From Acanthosepion pharaonis (taxonomy: Eukaryota > Mollusca > Cephalopoda > Sepiida > Sepiidae): a DNA stretch of 64,000 nucleotides. Positions 20,759-31,731 of the stretch are shown here, in pieces. How positions within the stretch are numbered: position 1 is the stretch's first letter; every line of letters begins with the position of its first letter. The stretch is from contig CAHIKZ030000807.1 in assembly GCA_903632075.3 (NCBI GenBank), positions 1,575,501 through 1,639,500 of the forward strand. The letters are read 5' to 3'. A model generated the notes under the pieces. The model saw only the letters and a program-made list of their open reading frames with translations, did no database searches and was not told where the DNA came from. The position numbers were made by a program, and so were the translations under genes.

Positions 20759-21070
20759 GCGGCTTGGATTATAGTTATATATCGAATCCATACATTATAT
20801 ATATATGGGAAAAGGTATGAATCCTCTTCATCTCCCTCCAGCTATGGGTAAAATAGCAGGACAGACTGGGTTCTATATGGATGGCAACTGGTCTAGGAGA
20901 AGGACAATGAATTCAAAACCTGCGGAGGGTCGTTTGGGAACCTTGTGGCATTCGGTGGACCAAATTCAAAAATGGATGGTCCTGCACGAGGCCATATAAT
21001 CAAATTCATGTGCCGATGTCAGGATGGGCTGAAACTTATCAGCCTGAAGACGTCGAACTCGACGGAGAGT
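20752..21070 (+). mobile_element. tRNA-headed SINE (type G), interrupted by TA
   Basis: Starts AATGGATAGCGGCTTGGATT, has ATCGAATCCATA as a degraded B box, then GGGAAAAGGTATGAATCCTC and GCTATGGG...AGCAGGACAGACTGGGT. Homologous to the minus-strand copy at 25635-25925. The head and the GGTATGAATCC block are also shared with the 5S-headed SINEs, indicating exchange of modules between families. A TA patch interrupts the copy at 20795-20808. Confidence 0.65.
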
Positions 21071-21072
21071 CG

Positions 21073-21106
<34 letters not shown>

Positions 21107-21130
21107 GTGTGTGTTTGTGTATATATAATG
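21073..21130. repeat. (TA)n/(TG)n microsatellite
   Basis: TA run about 21076-21105 followed by TG. Confidence 0.93.
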
Positions 21131-21199
21131 AGAATGAAAAGAATATAAATTCAAATGTTCATAGCATTAATTTAAAAGAGGGCTCAATACCAAGAGTAG

Positions 21200-21830
21200 A
21201 GCAATAGTTATTTATTATAAAGATGTTACATTTTTTTTTATTTTTTCATATTCATGTAGATCTTTCTCCTATTCTATTCTCTTCTATTCTTTTTTTTCTT
21301 CTTTTTCTTTGGAGCTATGATGTGTTGTCTTTTAATTTTTCTTAACGGTTATATTTCTCTTTCTTCTTTCCCTTTTTTCCTTTCCCTTTTTTCCTTTTAA
21401 TGTCTTCTTATCCTCTTCTCTTTGCTTTTACCTGTTTTCTTTTTATTATTATTATTTTTTTCTTTTCCTTTTATGGAAATCCTTTATACATTTCTTTTTC
21501 TTTTAGGGTGTTTCTCCTTATGTTGTCTTTTTTTAAATTTGAATAATGAAAAAAACCAAGTGATATTTCATAAGTAGCATTTTTAAATAGAATCATTTAT
21601 AAGTATCTTTGTTCCTCACCTATTGAGATGCATTCACATCAAAACAAAAATTCATCTTTGCTGTGAGTAACTGTTTATCTGTATGTAACATGTATATGAT
21701 AAAAAACATACATACACTCATGAAAAAATTTACATATGTATAAATATATTTATTCCACAGGAAAAATTATCTACTACAAAACATTTAAAATAAATAACCT
21801 TATCCTCAAAGATAACAACACATGAGCAAA
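21200..21830. other. pyrimidine-rich interval
   Basis: 21230-21540 is a long T/C-rich stretch (TTCTTTTC-like), purine-rich on the other strand. No coding features. 21600-21830 is AT-rich without motifs. Confidence 0.5.
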
Positions 21831-21834
21831 ATCA

Positions 21835-22442
21835 AAATTACAATGAACGAACATTATTTATGAGTTCAAATGCCCCTTAAGAAACTGTGTTCCTGATCAA
21901 ACCGAATTCATAAATAATTACATTGGTCACACTACTAAATGGCTATCTGATGCCTTATGATCCAACCACAGCTCCATTAGAACCCATTTAAACACACACA
22001 AACTTACCAGACTCTAACTGAAACATACTAGTAGAAAATACAAATATAATAACCTCATTCACATGTAAAAAATGATTAAAAATAACAGAAGCCTTAATAA
22101 TAAAAAAGAGAAAGCCAACACTCAATAATATTGACTACAAAACAGCCCCAATGTGCTAACTGTATTTGGAAAATATAACATTCCTATAACTTTAGAAACA
22201 TACACACAGCCCATACACCCAGTTAAAAAGTAAAAATAAAATCACCCTAGATAATAGCTAAAAGTATAGCCAAAAGCACTTGGAATTACAGGACATTTGG
22301 ACAGTTTTTTTTACATATTCTGTGTCCAGAAATGAAAACACTTGTTATAACACAAGAAAATTTAAATAAAAAAATTAATCACAATACCTTGTCTGTCATC
22401 TTCAATAAAACATATATAACTGAAGGATTGCTGCCTAAATAC

Positions 22443-22445
<3 letters not shown>
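21835..22445 (+). pseudogene. Penelope-like element: GIY-YIG endonuclease remnant and 3' region
   Basis: Reads EFKCPLRNCVPDQTEFINNY followed by IGHTTKWLSDAL then a stop (about 21855-21960). This corresponds to the C-terminal GIY-YIG nuclease of PLEs, including the KCPL..C lead-in and the YIGHTT centre. Downstream pieces in other frames (ITEALIIKKEKPTLNNID-like, 22080-22130) match the end of that domain. The rest (22145-22445) is the dispersed 3' region, ending at the TA tract 22445-22490. Several stops; dead. PLEs use a telomerase-like RT; none of that domain is visible here. Confidence 0.7.

Positions 22446-22490
<45 letters not shown>
22445..22490. repeat. (TA)n microsatellite
   Basis: About 46 bp of TA at the PLE 3' end. 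Confidence 0.96.
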
Positions 22491-22491
<1 letters not shown>

Positions 22492-22514
22492 CCTTTGTAC
22501 AGCAAAAAAATGGT

Positions 22515-22705
22515 TTGTCAAAAGGGCAATTGTTATTCCTTTGACACCACTATTACTGTATGCACTTTTGACTCACTCAGAAATGTTTCTTGTTTTAAAA
22601 AGTGATGATTAGAATTTTAATAAAACTCAAACATATGATGGTGGATTTAGATATTTTCTTTATTCTTGAGAATGAACAACAAAGATATTAAACAATGTTT
22701 ATCTA
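22515..22705 (+). mobile_element. solitary arm of the 54-kb foldback family
   Basis: Starts TTGTCAAAAGGGCAATTGTT, then TTGACACCACTATTACTGTA and TTTTAAAAAGTGATGATTAG and on to TTCTTGAGAATGAACAACAA. It matches either arm of 54462-55064 and also 27220-27410. Confidence 0.65.
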
Positions 22706-23099
22706 TTATATTGCTGATTTAATCTGTTGGCAGATTTTCTAGGCAGTTATTTTTTTTAAATTATCAAGAGTTTTCAAAATTGTTTTTCAAAAAAGCGTAG
22801 GAAGTAGAGTGAACCTATAATTGCTGGAGTTTCAGGCCTTGGATTTCTATCGATTAGTCCTTCTTGATCTGAGATCACGATTATAAAAAAATTGGAAAAT
22901 TAAAACAAGAATTAATCTGAGATATAAAATAATCTGAGAAGTGTTAAGTTTGGAAAATCATGTTTATTCAAACTTTCTTGTTTTATAGTTCATTGATATT
23001 TTTATAAGACTATGAATAAAAAGAAACTTGTTTTCATAGTTATTTATGAGATAGATATATATTTATATATATATCAAGAACTTTTTTTCAATTTGTAAT

Positions 23100-23130
23100 A
23101 TATTTTTCCCTAATATTGTTTTAATATATA

Positions 23131-23167
<37 letters not shown>

Positions 23168-23170
23168 CAA
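23100..23170. repeat. (TA)n microsatellite, interrupted
   Basis: TA-rich tract left of the PLE-type foldback. Confidence 0.9.
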
Positions 23171-23189
23171 TATATTATTATATATCAAG

Positions 23190-23815
23190 AACAATACTGG
23201 GGAAATTGTATGACAAAGTAGAAAAAGTTGTGACGTGTTTCATCCTTCAAGACTTCATCGAATTAAATTTGTTGGACTACACATGAGTACAGAAAGTGGG
23301 TGCTGGGAATTTTAGAATTTAAATTTTTTTTTTTATCAGCTGAATTCATTTAGAGTCTTTTTATTTTTCTTTCCCTTGTTGTTTTAAATAGGTATTCCAC
23401 ACTGTGATATTAGATCTGCCAGGAATGGTGAAATGTTGTAAGAGCAAGGGGCAAATAACTGTAGACGATCTTGTGATTAAGGCACTCTCTAGACATTTAT
23501 GTTGTAGTGAATTATTTTCTCCTTTAATCAGCGTAGTATTTTATGTCAAAATTATTGTCAGTCTTGTTATGGTGGGCAACCAATGCATTTGATGTATTAT
23601 TTTGCAAAATGTCCCTTTAGTGTTCATATAATCTTTTATTTAGATTCTTAAGGTTTCTTCTATGTCTTTTTTTTTGACAATTAGCACCCCTTTGTCACGT
23701 ACATATGTAGTTGTACAAACATAACAAATTTAGTCCAATGAAGTCCTGAAGGAGGAAAGGTATCACAAATAAACTTTTCCCACTTTGTCATACAATTTCC
23801 CCATATATATAATCC
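23190..23815. mobile_element. PLE-type foldback with hammerhead-like arms
   Basis: Left arm 23192-23275 and right arm about 23725-23812 are inverted copies (GGGGAAATTGTATGACAAAG on the left, CTTTGTCATACAATTTCCCC on the right). Each arm holds a CGATGAAGTC...GGATGAAAC or CAATGAAGTCCTGAAGGAGG-like core. The roughly 450-bp interior has no recognised coding sequence. A further single arm-like copy is at 24505-24590, and a more diverged one at 30590-30670. Confidence 0.65.
23229..23262 (-). ncRNA. hammerhead-like motif (left arm)
   Basis: Minus-strand CGATGA, stem AGTCTT..AAGGAT, GAAAC, then ACGTCAC. It differs from CTGATGA by one base in the first box. GTC before AC could be the cleavage triplet, but helix III would have at most two pairs. 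Confidence 0.45.
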
Positions 23816-24118
23816 AACTGGTAATATAAAATATTAAAATTCTTCCACAAAAACAGCTCAATGTATTTATTATTACAGAGCAAAAATAAATACACAATAA
23901 AATCCCAAATCACCTTATATGGGGAATAAGCTTATTTCAACAGGTGAAAATATAATTCGTCTGTCTGATGATGATGAAAGGCATGAGACAGTGGTCAGGG
24001 GAGGGTGGAAGATATTTGTCTTAAAGGGAAGAGGTTTTATAAATTAAACCTGCATATTAACCTTATACCATTAAATTGGTTGTTATATGAAAAATGAAAT
24101 GTTAAATTAAAACTGAAG
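23815..24118. other. short AT-rich interval
   Basis: Starts with TA and AACAGCTCAATGTATTTATT-like sequence also seen at 17180-17200. No gene. Confidence 0.35.
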
Positions 24119-24119
24119 A

Positions 24120-24475
24120 GAGGAATAAAAAGGGGTTTAAAAACCTTTAAAATATATAAAGTTATATTTAAAAATACAAAGAAATATTTAAAAGTGCAGT
24201 GTCATATTCCAAAAACAAGTTATATTTAAAAATAAGATATAATTAAATAAGTTATATTTAAAAATAAGTCATATTGAAATAATTTATATCTAAAAATAAG
24301 TAAAATTATATTTAAAAATAAGTTATATTTAATAAAAATAAATAGGTTATATTTAAAAATAAAAATATAATAAGATAAAATAAATTTAATAATAAATTTA
24401 AAAATAAAAATGTAAAGAAATAAAATAAGTTATATTTAAAAATAAGTTATATCTAAAAACAAGTTTTTAGATATA
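24120..24475. repeat. degenerate minisatellite (TTATATTTAAAAATAAG)n
   Basis: About 17-bp unit repeated with variation for 350 bp, ending at a TA tract. Confidence 0.85.
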
Positions 24476-24481
24476 AGTTTT

Positions 24482-24600
24482 ATATATATATATATATATA
24501 TATAAGAAATTTATTTCGATGAAGTCTTAAAAGATGAAACACTTCACAATAAAACTTCTTCCACTATGTCATACATTTTTCTCCAATAGTTATTTATAAA
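24482..24600 (+). mobile_element. TA tract plus single PLE terminal-repeat arm
   Basis: TA (24482-24504), then TTTCGATGAAGTCTTAAAAG, GATGAAACACTTCAC and CTTCTTCCACTATGTCATAC. This is the same arm as 23725-23812, with both hammerhead-like boxes present (24516-24547). Confidence 0.6.
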
Positions 24601-25585
24601 ATGGTAAATAATGAATATTGCATTGTATATTTTGATAATTTTGTTATAAATTTTTGAATAAAAGCATTTTTTCACATTTCTTTATAAAATGTTAAATAAT
24701 AAATCTTTATAAAATGGTAAATAATAAATATTGCATTGTATATTTTGATAATTTTGTAATTTTTAAAAATTTTTTAATAAAAAGATTTCTTTACAAATTC
24801 ATTTCTTCATAAGAAAGTCAGTGTCAGACATCCTAACAACTACCAGCAATGAAAACATAGAAGTTCCAGACCATTCCCCTCTTTAGCAATCTTTCTCTTT
24901 TAGATGTTTCAAGAATTTGATTCTTTGCACAAAATGTCAATATCAAATAGGCAGCACAACATTCACCATATCTGCAAACCAAAATATTTTATTTGATGAC
25001 TTGAAAGTTGGATATAACTTTTTTGAAAAAAAAAAAATTTATAGCTCTTTTATAAAAATGAAAAACAAAAAAACTTTGAAGTAAAAATGGTAAATCTTTT
25101 TAAGAAATTCTACTGATTTTTATAGCAACACATGTACAAATACATGAAAATGATATGTATATCAGTATGTAGATAAATATTCATATATGTATATGTAATT
25201 TTTAGGGTATAAAATATATGCATTTCTCATGCATCTTTATACAATATATGACTAAGATTAATATTATTGCACATGTAAGTTAAAATTATATTTATGTAGG
25301 TATGTGTGTTTTATGTAGCTATAACTATGTAATATATATATATATAATTTCCCCACAAGCAAGTCAGGAATGTCACCAGTTTGCAGGGAGTTACAGAGAG
25401 TGAAGGTAAGAGAAAAGACTTGGTATAGTGGGGACCAAGGAAAAGATTAAAGCTGAACAGGGTTCAAGAACATAGAAAATGGAGATTGACGTTGCATTTA
25501 AATTTTTAAAGATTGTAATTATCAGGGAAGGAAGGAAATGGAAGGGAGATTTACAGGTGACAAGTTTGAAAAAAGAAACTGTTGA
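24600..25585. other. AT-rich interval with a local duplication
   Basis: ATGGTAAATAATGAATATTG (24601) recurs as ATGGTAAATAATAAATATTG (24713) within an approximately 110-bp tandem duplication. 25370-25580 includes GTTGCATTTAAATTTTTAAA, LINE-end debris shared with 60400-60480. No gene. Confidence 0.5.
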
Positions 25586-25586
25586 A

Positions 25587-25589
<3 letters not shown>

Positions 25590-25627
<38 letters not shown>
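25590..25627. repeat. (TA)n microsatellite
   Basis: About 38 bp of TA. Confidence 0.96.
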
Positions 25628-25630
<3 letters not shown>

Positions 25631-25634
25631 AGTC

Positions 25635-25925
25635 AGTTATGTGCTATGTATGAGATACACTTAGGCGATCATGAATCTTTCGATACATGACTGACAAGGC
25701 AAATTTTTTCCTGCAGTAGGTTGCCATTTCTTTCTGCAGTAGACCAGTTGCCATCCAAGACTACAGAACCCGGTCTGTCCTGCTATTAACCCATAGCTAG
25801 GGGGGACAAGAAGAGGATTCATATCTTTCCCAAGAGTATTAGCATGTAAATGAATGTAATGGATTCGATTGGAATTCAAACTCAATTCTCCGATTCCTCA
25901 ATCCGAGACACTATCCATTACTCCA
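25635..25925 (-). mobile_element. tRNA-headed SINE (type G)
   Basis: On the minus strand the head reads GGTGGAGTAATGGATAGTGT (A box) and, about 35 bp on, GAGTTTGAATTCCAATC (B box). It continues GGGAAAGATATGAATCCTCT and CTATGGGTTAATAGCAGGAC, then a body that includes ACTGGTCTACTGCAG. Homologous to 20752-21070. Good candidate for a recently active pol III unit because both promoter boxes are preserved. Confidence 0.75.
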
Positions 25926-25937
25926 CCATGCCTCCTG

Positions 25938-25939
<2 letters not shown>

Positions 25940-25971
<32 letters not shown>

Positions 25972-25981
25972 ATGATATTTA

Positions 25982-26027
<46 letters not shown>
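25940..26027. repeat. (TA)n microsatellites
   Basis: Two TA runs (about 25940-25968 and 25985-26027) separated by ATGATATTTATATT. Confidence 0.96.
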
Positions 26028-26030
<3 letters not shown>

Positions 26031-26375
26031 ATGATACAATATGGTAATATGTATGAAATTTCCAAGAGGATATAGATCCAGGGAGAGCTCTATGTCAAAA
26101 GACAGAGCAAAATTATTATTAATTAAAGAATATCAAACACTTAAAATCTCATAGGTAATAATATTTATTTCATGAGAGCTCTAAAAAAAAAACAGCAGCT
26201 CTCAATCTTCAAGACCTAGAAACAAGTCACAAATGAAATGGGAAAAAATATACCAGGTTATATTGCTATCTTCAGAAGCTTTATATTTCAAATTGCTAAT
26301 GATGTAATTTATTTAGGCTTCATTAGAATTTGGAGTGGAAATCACTTATGAAAGAGAGATTTTCCCCCAAAACTT

Positions 26376-26412
26376 CTGATGAAACCTAAATAAAAGTGAA
26401 ATATGTTAAATT
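26376..26412 (+). ncRNA. hammerhead-like motif (PLE-type)
   Basis: CTGATGA (26376-26382), AACCTAAATAAAAGT, GAAAT, ATGTTA. Closely similar to the motif at 365-400, including the following ...TTTCCTCTTTGTTC stretch. Stem II is weak in this copy. Confidence 0.4.
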
Positions 26413-26489
26413 TATAAATGTTTCCTCTTTGTTCCTTGACCTATCATTCTTTTGGATTCTTCAGGAAACTGGAGCTAATATAATATTTT

Positions 26490-27190
26490 ATATAGCTTGG
26501 ACCTGGTCTACACCCATGTTGTGAGGTGTACAAGCTGATGGTGGCAGTGTACAATGCCTGCAACATCAGCACACTGCTATATGCCTGCGAGGCTTGGACC
26601 ATGTACACCAGGCATTTGCACACCTTTCACATGAGAGGCATCTGCCACATCCTGGGAGTAGCATGGCAGGACAAGGTGCCAAACACTGAGGTCCTGTCTC
26701 GAGCAGTTCTGCCCAGCATGTTCACACTGCTCAGACAGTGTAGACTCCGTTAGTTGGACCACGTCCACTGCATGCCACATCCCCAAAGACCTCCTGTATG
26801 GAGAGTTGGCCTCTGGAAGAAGACATGCCAGGTGGCCACAGCTGTGGTACCTCAATGTCGTGAGGCATGACATGAAAGCTGTGCATATCAACACAGAGCC
26901 CTGAGAGAGCCTGGCTGCCATACAATCCTAGTAGAGAGGAACCCTGACCAAATACCTCAAGTCAGGGTAGGAGAAGCTGACACAAGTTGCCACAGAAAGG
27001 CGGGCATGCAGAAAGCAAAGTGACAACTCTAACAGACAAGAGACAGAACACACATGCGACGTCTGCAACAGAGATTGTCACTCCTGCATCAGCCTCTACA
27101 GTCATGGATGTCGATGATACAGCCAAGCAGACAACTAGGATGCTACCCATGGTCAACCCTGACTGATGGAGGCCTACACCTACACCTAGC
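26490..27190 (+). pseudogene. LINE ORF2 C-terminus with a terminal zinc-finger-like motif
   Basis: The main frame (26526-26753) reads VAVYNACNISTLLYACEAWT, then FHMRGICHILGVAWQDKVPN and EVLSRAVLPSMFTLLRQC. This is the standard post-RT segment of a LINE ORF2. In shifted frames downstream are YGELASGRR-like sequence, and at about 27045-27110 a Cys/His cluster (THTCDVCNRDCHSCISLYSH) typical of the C-terminal zinc finger of this LINE group. Base composition is noticeably more GC-rich than the surroundings, suggesting a younger insertion. Several frameshifts. Confidence 0.75.
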
Positions 27191-27217
27191 TTGGACCTTC
27201 ATGGCTGCAAACAATCG

Positions 27218-27410
27218 GAGTGTCAAAAGGAATGTTTTTCCTTTGACACCACTATTATTTTAACTACTTTCACTCCTCGTTAATGTGTATTGTTTTAAAA
27301 AGTGATTATTAACATTGTAATAAAACGTAAAATTATGATGAAAGTGAATTTATCAATTTTTTTGTTCTTGAGAATTTACAACAAAAATATTAGACACTAT
27401 TAGAGTAGGG
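27218..27410 (+). mobile_element. solitary arm of the 54-kb foldback family
   Basis: AGTGTCAAAAGGAATGTTTT, then CCTTTGACACCACTATTATT and CTTTCACTCCTC to TTCTTGAGAATTTACAACAA. Nearly collinear with the right arm of 54462-55064. It directly follows the LINE fragment. Confidence 0.65.
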
Positions 27411-27414
27411 AGTT

Positions 27415-28265
27415 TTTATTTATTTAATTACAACCCAGCAGTACAAAATACAAGAGCTGTTTTGCTTGTTGGAATTTTCCAACCTCTAAAATAAGTAAGT
27501 TTGTTTAAATAAATGTTCTGTTGGTCATTTTAATATGAGTTTAATAAATGCAGAACAAAATAATAATGCTACAGAGAAAATTATTTTGAAAAAAATGTTA
27601 AGCATGTCACACCAAATAATCATTGTGCTGAAGTGGGGGTGAATAGTGGTTATATTGAAGTAATTGATTTAAACATGGTGGCACATGTTTTATTTTTACA
27701 CAAGAATAATGGGAATTTCTTGTGTAGAAAGGTAAACAACCTTTGCTATACTAAAGTGTTGAACATGAACTCTTCTGTTAACTATGAAAGTAGTCACAAG
27801 CGAAACACTAAGGAGTCACACAGTGTATTTCACTAACTACAATATTCACTAGTACTGTATTATTAATCCCTGTGATTAAACAGTTCTTTCACTAATTCTG
27901 TGTTCCAGTATCTTCCTTTGGAATATCATGAACCCAAACTGCAAGTTGATACGAGCATTACAACAGAATTTAGCTGCCTAGAAAATAAGCATTCAGAGTT
28001 CAGGCATTTTTATCTGTGCTTGAAAACTGACTTCTGGTTCTAGTATAAAATCTGTCTCATGAACAATGACTTACAATATAATAATTATTTCTGAAAATTT
28101 CTCTCCTCAAACTAAATGTAGGAATATAATAAAATTCTCTTGACCAAAATATTTGATAGAAAATAAAGAAGGAATAATTTCAACCAGGAATAATAAGAAA
28201 AAATAAGGAAGAAAAACCTAGACAGTTAATAAAATTCTGTTGAGCAAAATATTTACCGTGTGTAT
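27415..28265. other. interval without recognised features
   Basis: Short frames only; the one at 27633-27836 shows no motif. GACCAAAATATTTGATAG (28141) and GAGCAAAATATTTACCGT (28237), each with an AATAAAATTCT(C/G)TTG lead-in, form an imperfect duplication about 100 bp apart. Confidence 0.4.
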
Positions 28266-28269
28266 AAGT

Positions 28270-28400
28270 CAACTTCATGTACATCCTGGGTATGATGATA
28301 AACTACATCTGGCAGCAAGGCCTCTAATCAGGAAGTTTTGAGGAGTATGGAACCACCTCTTCATTGCTCTTGTTCCCAGGTTCAATTCTTGTGGGGTCAA
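28270..28400 (+). mobile_element. CR1-like LINE 3' UTR fragment
   Basis: CATCCTGGGTATGATGATAA, GGCAGCAAGGCCTCT and ATGGAACCACCTCTTCATTG. Same segment as in 7415-7540 and 28720-28830. Confidence 0.65.
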
Positions 28401-28404
28401 AGCA

Positions 28405-28708
28405 TCATTACTAATCACCAAGAGAGCCTTATCAGTAATTCATAGCACCGATAGACATTTTTGGTTTTCCCTCACAGCAAGGGAATGCCAGATCCATGCA
28501 AATGAAGTCCCTGCCTTACCTTGGGACCTATTAACATATTTTCCTTTTTTATGCTGGTAACAATTCAAAGTTAGTCAAGTATAATGAGGCTGAATTTGCA
28601 ATAAAATTTCTCTCCCCCTCCCACTCTCCCTCTCAGTGGTAGTGTGTGTATAGGCACTGTGGAACTGCAGCACCCCCTATTTTTGCTCAATATCATTGAT
28701 AACATTCA
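28405..28708. other. spacer between two LINE 3' ends
   Basis: No gene or motif recognised. Contains a short CTCTCCCCCTCCC pyrimidine patch at about 28610-28635. Confidence 0.4.
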
Positions 28709-28709
28709 C

Positions 28710-29160
28710 TATTATGAGTTGTCCTGGGTATTATGATAAATTGCATCTGGCAGCAAGCCTTCTGATCAGGAAGTTTTGAGGATTGTGAAACCACCTCTTG
28801 ATTGCTGTTGTTCCCAGGTTTACCCTGACCATGGGTGGTAGCACCTGTTAGGACTCCAACTATGGACAAATAGATAACTCCAAAATTTGTGTCAAAATAC
28901 TATGAAAGTATAAAAAGAGATTTTTATAGTAAAAATACAAGCAATAAATTTTTGGAAAAAGTATTACCAGCGATACATTTGACTCTTGAAAAAAACCCTC
29001 TTTAAAAAAAATATGTTAATGAAACCTGATCTACAAACTGATTTCTTATAAAGAATATATATTCTATTCATATGATGTTATCTTAAAAATCTTGTCGGCA
29101 TTAAATAACCCATTATGCTTGATGTACTGTAAAACAAAATAAACCAAAACAAATCTGTAA
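28710..29160 (+). mobile_element. CR1-like LINE 3' UTR, complete 3' end
   Basis: Collinear with 7415-7790: GTCCTGGGTATTATGATAAA, CCATGGGTGGTAGCACCTGT, AACTATGGACAAATAGATAA, and the terminal CTTGTCGGCATTAAATAACC...TTGATGTACTGTAAAAC. The terminus aligns with the tail of the 5S-headed SINEs (CTGGCTTTAAATAACC...GTTGATAAGCTGTAAAA). Confidence 0.65.
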
Positions 29161-29399
29161 TTAGACTTTTTAAAAAAATTCTTTCTTTATGTTGATACAG
29201 CATTTTATGCATGTAATCAAAAATATTAATTTCTTTTATAATAAATTTGTAATAAAATTACATTTTTGTTGTTCACTATAGAAATATTTTCTTCTTAAAC
29301 TTGTATGATTATTTTCTGTTTCTTTGTGTATATGCATTTGTAAAGATGAAAATAATTTGGTCTTCAAATGGATGGCAGCTGATTTTGAAAAATATTTGA

Positions 29400-29712
29400 G
29401 TTGGAAACAGATGTCTCAGAAAATAAGAATGTGAACTTTAGTGACTTGTGATATTTCAATAAGTTTACTTCGCATCCTTGGTATATTTCATGAAAGCCAT
29501 CAGTCACAAAAATATGAACAAAACGTACACAAAGCTCTTACGTTCAATCAGTAGGGAAAACAAAATATCTTGGTTAAACTGCCTGGATTCTAATGTAAAG
29601 TTCAGTACATGTTTGATTTGCTTTCTCTCTGTACATCAATAAAGTAAAGAAGAAAGGTTGAAATATCATAAGTCACTTGGGTTTTCTCAGATTCTTTCAG
29701 CAGAAATTGGCA
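29400..29712. repeat. foldback, about 310 bp
   Basis: ACTTGTGATATTTCAATAAG (29443) is inverted relative to TTGAAATATCATAAGTCACT (29658), with outer CTCAGAAAATAAGAAT against GGTTTTCTCAGATTCTTTCA. Arms of about 55 bp with mismatches. Confidence 0.6.
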
Positions 29713-29730
29713 ATAAGAAATATCTGATTG

Positions 29731-29751
29731 CACACACACACACACACACTT

Positions 29752-29816
<65 letters not shown>
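29731..29816. repeat. (CA)n-(TA)n-(TG)n microsatellite
   Basis: CA about 29731-29749, TA about 29757-29787, TG about 29786-29815. Together they form a long self-complementary tract. Confidence 0.96.
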
Positions 29817-29819
<3 letters not shown>

Positions 29820-29822
<3 letters not shown>

Positions 29823-30045
29823 TAATTTATTTTCTTTAAAAGTTATTTTTGATGGATACTCATATTTGAGTAGAAGCTCTTTTTTTTTTTTCAATTAAAC
29901 AGTATTTTTTATCCAAGATTTCTCAAATATTCAGGCCATAGATGTAGTTGGATAAAAAATATGGTTCAGTTAAGAAGCAGAGCTTCTACTTGAGTATGAT
30001 TATCCATCAAATGTAATGTTTAAACAGAATAAATAAAAAATAACA
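29820..30045. mobile_element. two headless type-T SINE tails in inverted orientation
   Basis: 29825-29945 (minus) contains TGGATACTCATATTTGAGTA and TTCAGGCC. 29940-30040 (plus) contains CAGAGCTTCTACTTGAGTAT and ATCCATCAAATGTAATG. They are the 3' halves of the SINE at 13480-13700, arranged tail-out as a foldback. Confidence 0.65.
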
Positions 30046-30070
30046 ATATGTCGGATTTAATTCATTTCCT

Positions 30071-30179
<109 letters not shown>

Positions 30180-30214
30180 GATTTTTTTTTCTGAATTGTT
30201 TTTGGCTAATATTT

Positions 30215-30660
30215 TTTTCCACCACACTAGGAGTAGATAGAGTTGCCTATCACCTGGCTCATACTCCTGACCACAATTTTGATATAAAAAATGGTAGTCT
30301 ATTTAAAAGAGAAAATAATTCACTAAGACAAAAATATTTATAAAGTGCTTTTAGTAATTCTTACATTGTTTCAACATTCTTGTCAGATCTTCTGTTATCA
30401 TAATATGGTATATTTAATAACAAAGATGATGAAAACTAGATGAAAAAGAAAAAGAATCTGAATGAAATTCACTAGATTATATACCCAAAATACATAAATT
30501 AAAATCCAAAACAATATTACACAGTATTAACAAAAATATTTTCAAAATTTATAATTCCCAGCATCTCATTCATGCACATTTACAAACCCGGTCCAATGAA
30601 GTCATAAGCAATAAAGTATGTCACATGAAAACATGAAAACTTCTTCCACTTTGTCATACA
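30215..30660 (+). pseudogene. Penelope-like element: GIY-YIG C-terminal remnant and terminal repeat
   Basis: 30240-30345 encodes AYHLAHTPDHNFDIKNGSLF and KRENNSLRQKYL. This is the same block as NKFSHNFDFKNATLIKENNSLRRKILE on the minus strand at 56330-56640, the end of a PLE GIY-YIG domain. About 240 bp downstream (30588-30660) lies a degraded terminal-repeat arm, GTCCAATGAAGTCATAAGCA and AAACTTCTTCCACTTTGTCA. The order nuclease, then pLTR, then TA is what a PLE 3' end predicts. The last 33 bp of the arm are tandemly duplicated (ATTTGTCATACATCTTTCAT twice, 30651-30716). Confidence 0.6.
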
Positions 30661-30711
30661 TCTTTCATCCAAACTGAGATATTTGTCATACATCTTTCAT
30701 CCAAACTGAGA

Positions 30712-30713
<2 letters not shown>

Positions 30714-30755
<42 letters not shown>

Positions 30756-30808
30756 TATACAACCCAGTGTGTCTGAAGATTTTAATTTTTAATATTTTTT
30801 ATTATTAT

Positions 30809-30845
<37 letters not shown>
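30714..30845. repeat. (TA)n/(CA)n microsatellites
   Basis: TA about 30714-30745 with CA, then TA about 30812-30843. Confidence 0.95.
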
Positions 30846-30850
<5 letters not shown>

Positions 30851-30952
30851 CATATATATAAAATAAATATATCATCAATCTTAAAGCTAATATTGTTATC
30901 ATTTTATTGTCTTTTTTTATTCCTTAAATTTCATTCGCCAGCCTATTAAATC

Positions 30953-30954
<2 letters not shown>

Positions 30955-31020
<66 letters not shown>
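30955..31020. repeat. long (TA)n microsatellite
   Basis: About 66 bp of TA. Confidence 0.97.
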
Positions 31021-31025
<5 letters not shown>

Positions 31026-31129
31026 AATCTGTTAAGAGGCTGGAAAAATACCATACTACAAAACAGACATATATCAAAATGTTCCCCAATGCATCTGACT
31101 TGAAAAAGACATGCAGAGCAAATAAATAT

Positions 31130-31269
31130 AATAAAGGGGCGAAAACACCTTATGTAACCACACACAATATTGGTTTTGACTGTCAGGTCTCTTCAGGTGC
31201 CTACCACCTTTAGAAACCTGACAGTCGAACCAAGGTTGTGAGAAGTTACATAAGATATTTTTGACTCTT

Positions 31270-31275
<6 letters not shown>
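31130..31275. repeat. hairpin/foldback, about 145 bp
   Basis: Arms centre at about 31203: TTGGTTTTGACTGTCAGGT is mirrored by ACCTGACAGTCGAACCAA, and outside them AACACCTTATGTAACC is mirrored by AGTTACATAAGATATT. Bordered by TA tracts at 30955-31020 and 31274-31304. Confidence 0.75.
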
Positions 31276-31307
<32 letters not shown>

Positions 31308-31327
31308 AGAAAGACATATTGTGATTA

Positions 31328-31372
<45 letters not shown>
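31274..31372. repeat. (TA)n microsatellites
   Basis: Two TA runs about 31274-31304 and 31331-31371. Confidence 0.96.
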
Positions 31373-31377
<5 letters not shown>

Positions 31378-31556
31378 GCATATAGTAAAAAGTCTTAAAC
31401 ACTAATATTATAAGCCTTTTACTATATCCTTACTCTGTCCTAGACATTGAGTTCTACCTGGATTCTTCCTCTTGGATTTTTTTTTTTTTCTAAAAAATAT
31501 ACATGTATGGGTATTTATATATTTTGCATATGTATGTATATTTTCCACTAATATTA

Positions 31557-31557
<1 letters not shown>

Positions 31558-31639
<82 letters not shown>

Positions 31640-31731
31640 GTATGTATGTATGTATATATATATATATATATGTATGTATATGTATATGTATGTATGTATA
31701 TGTATATATATATTTTGTATGTATATGTATG

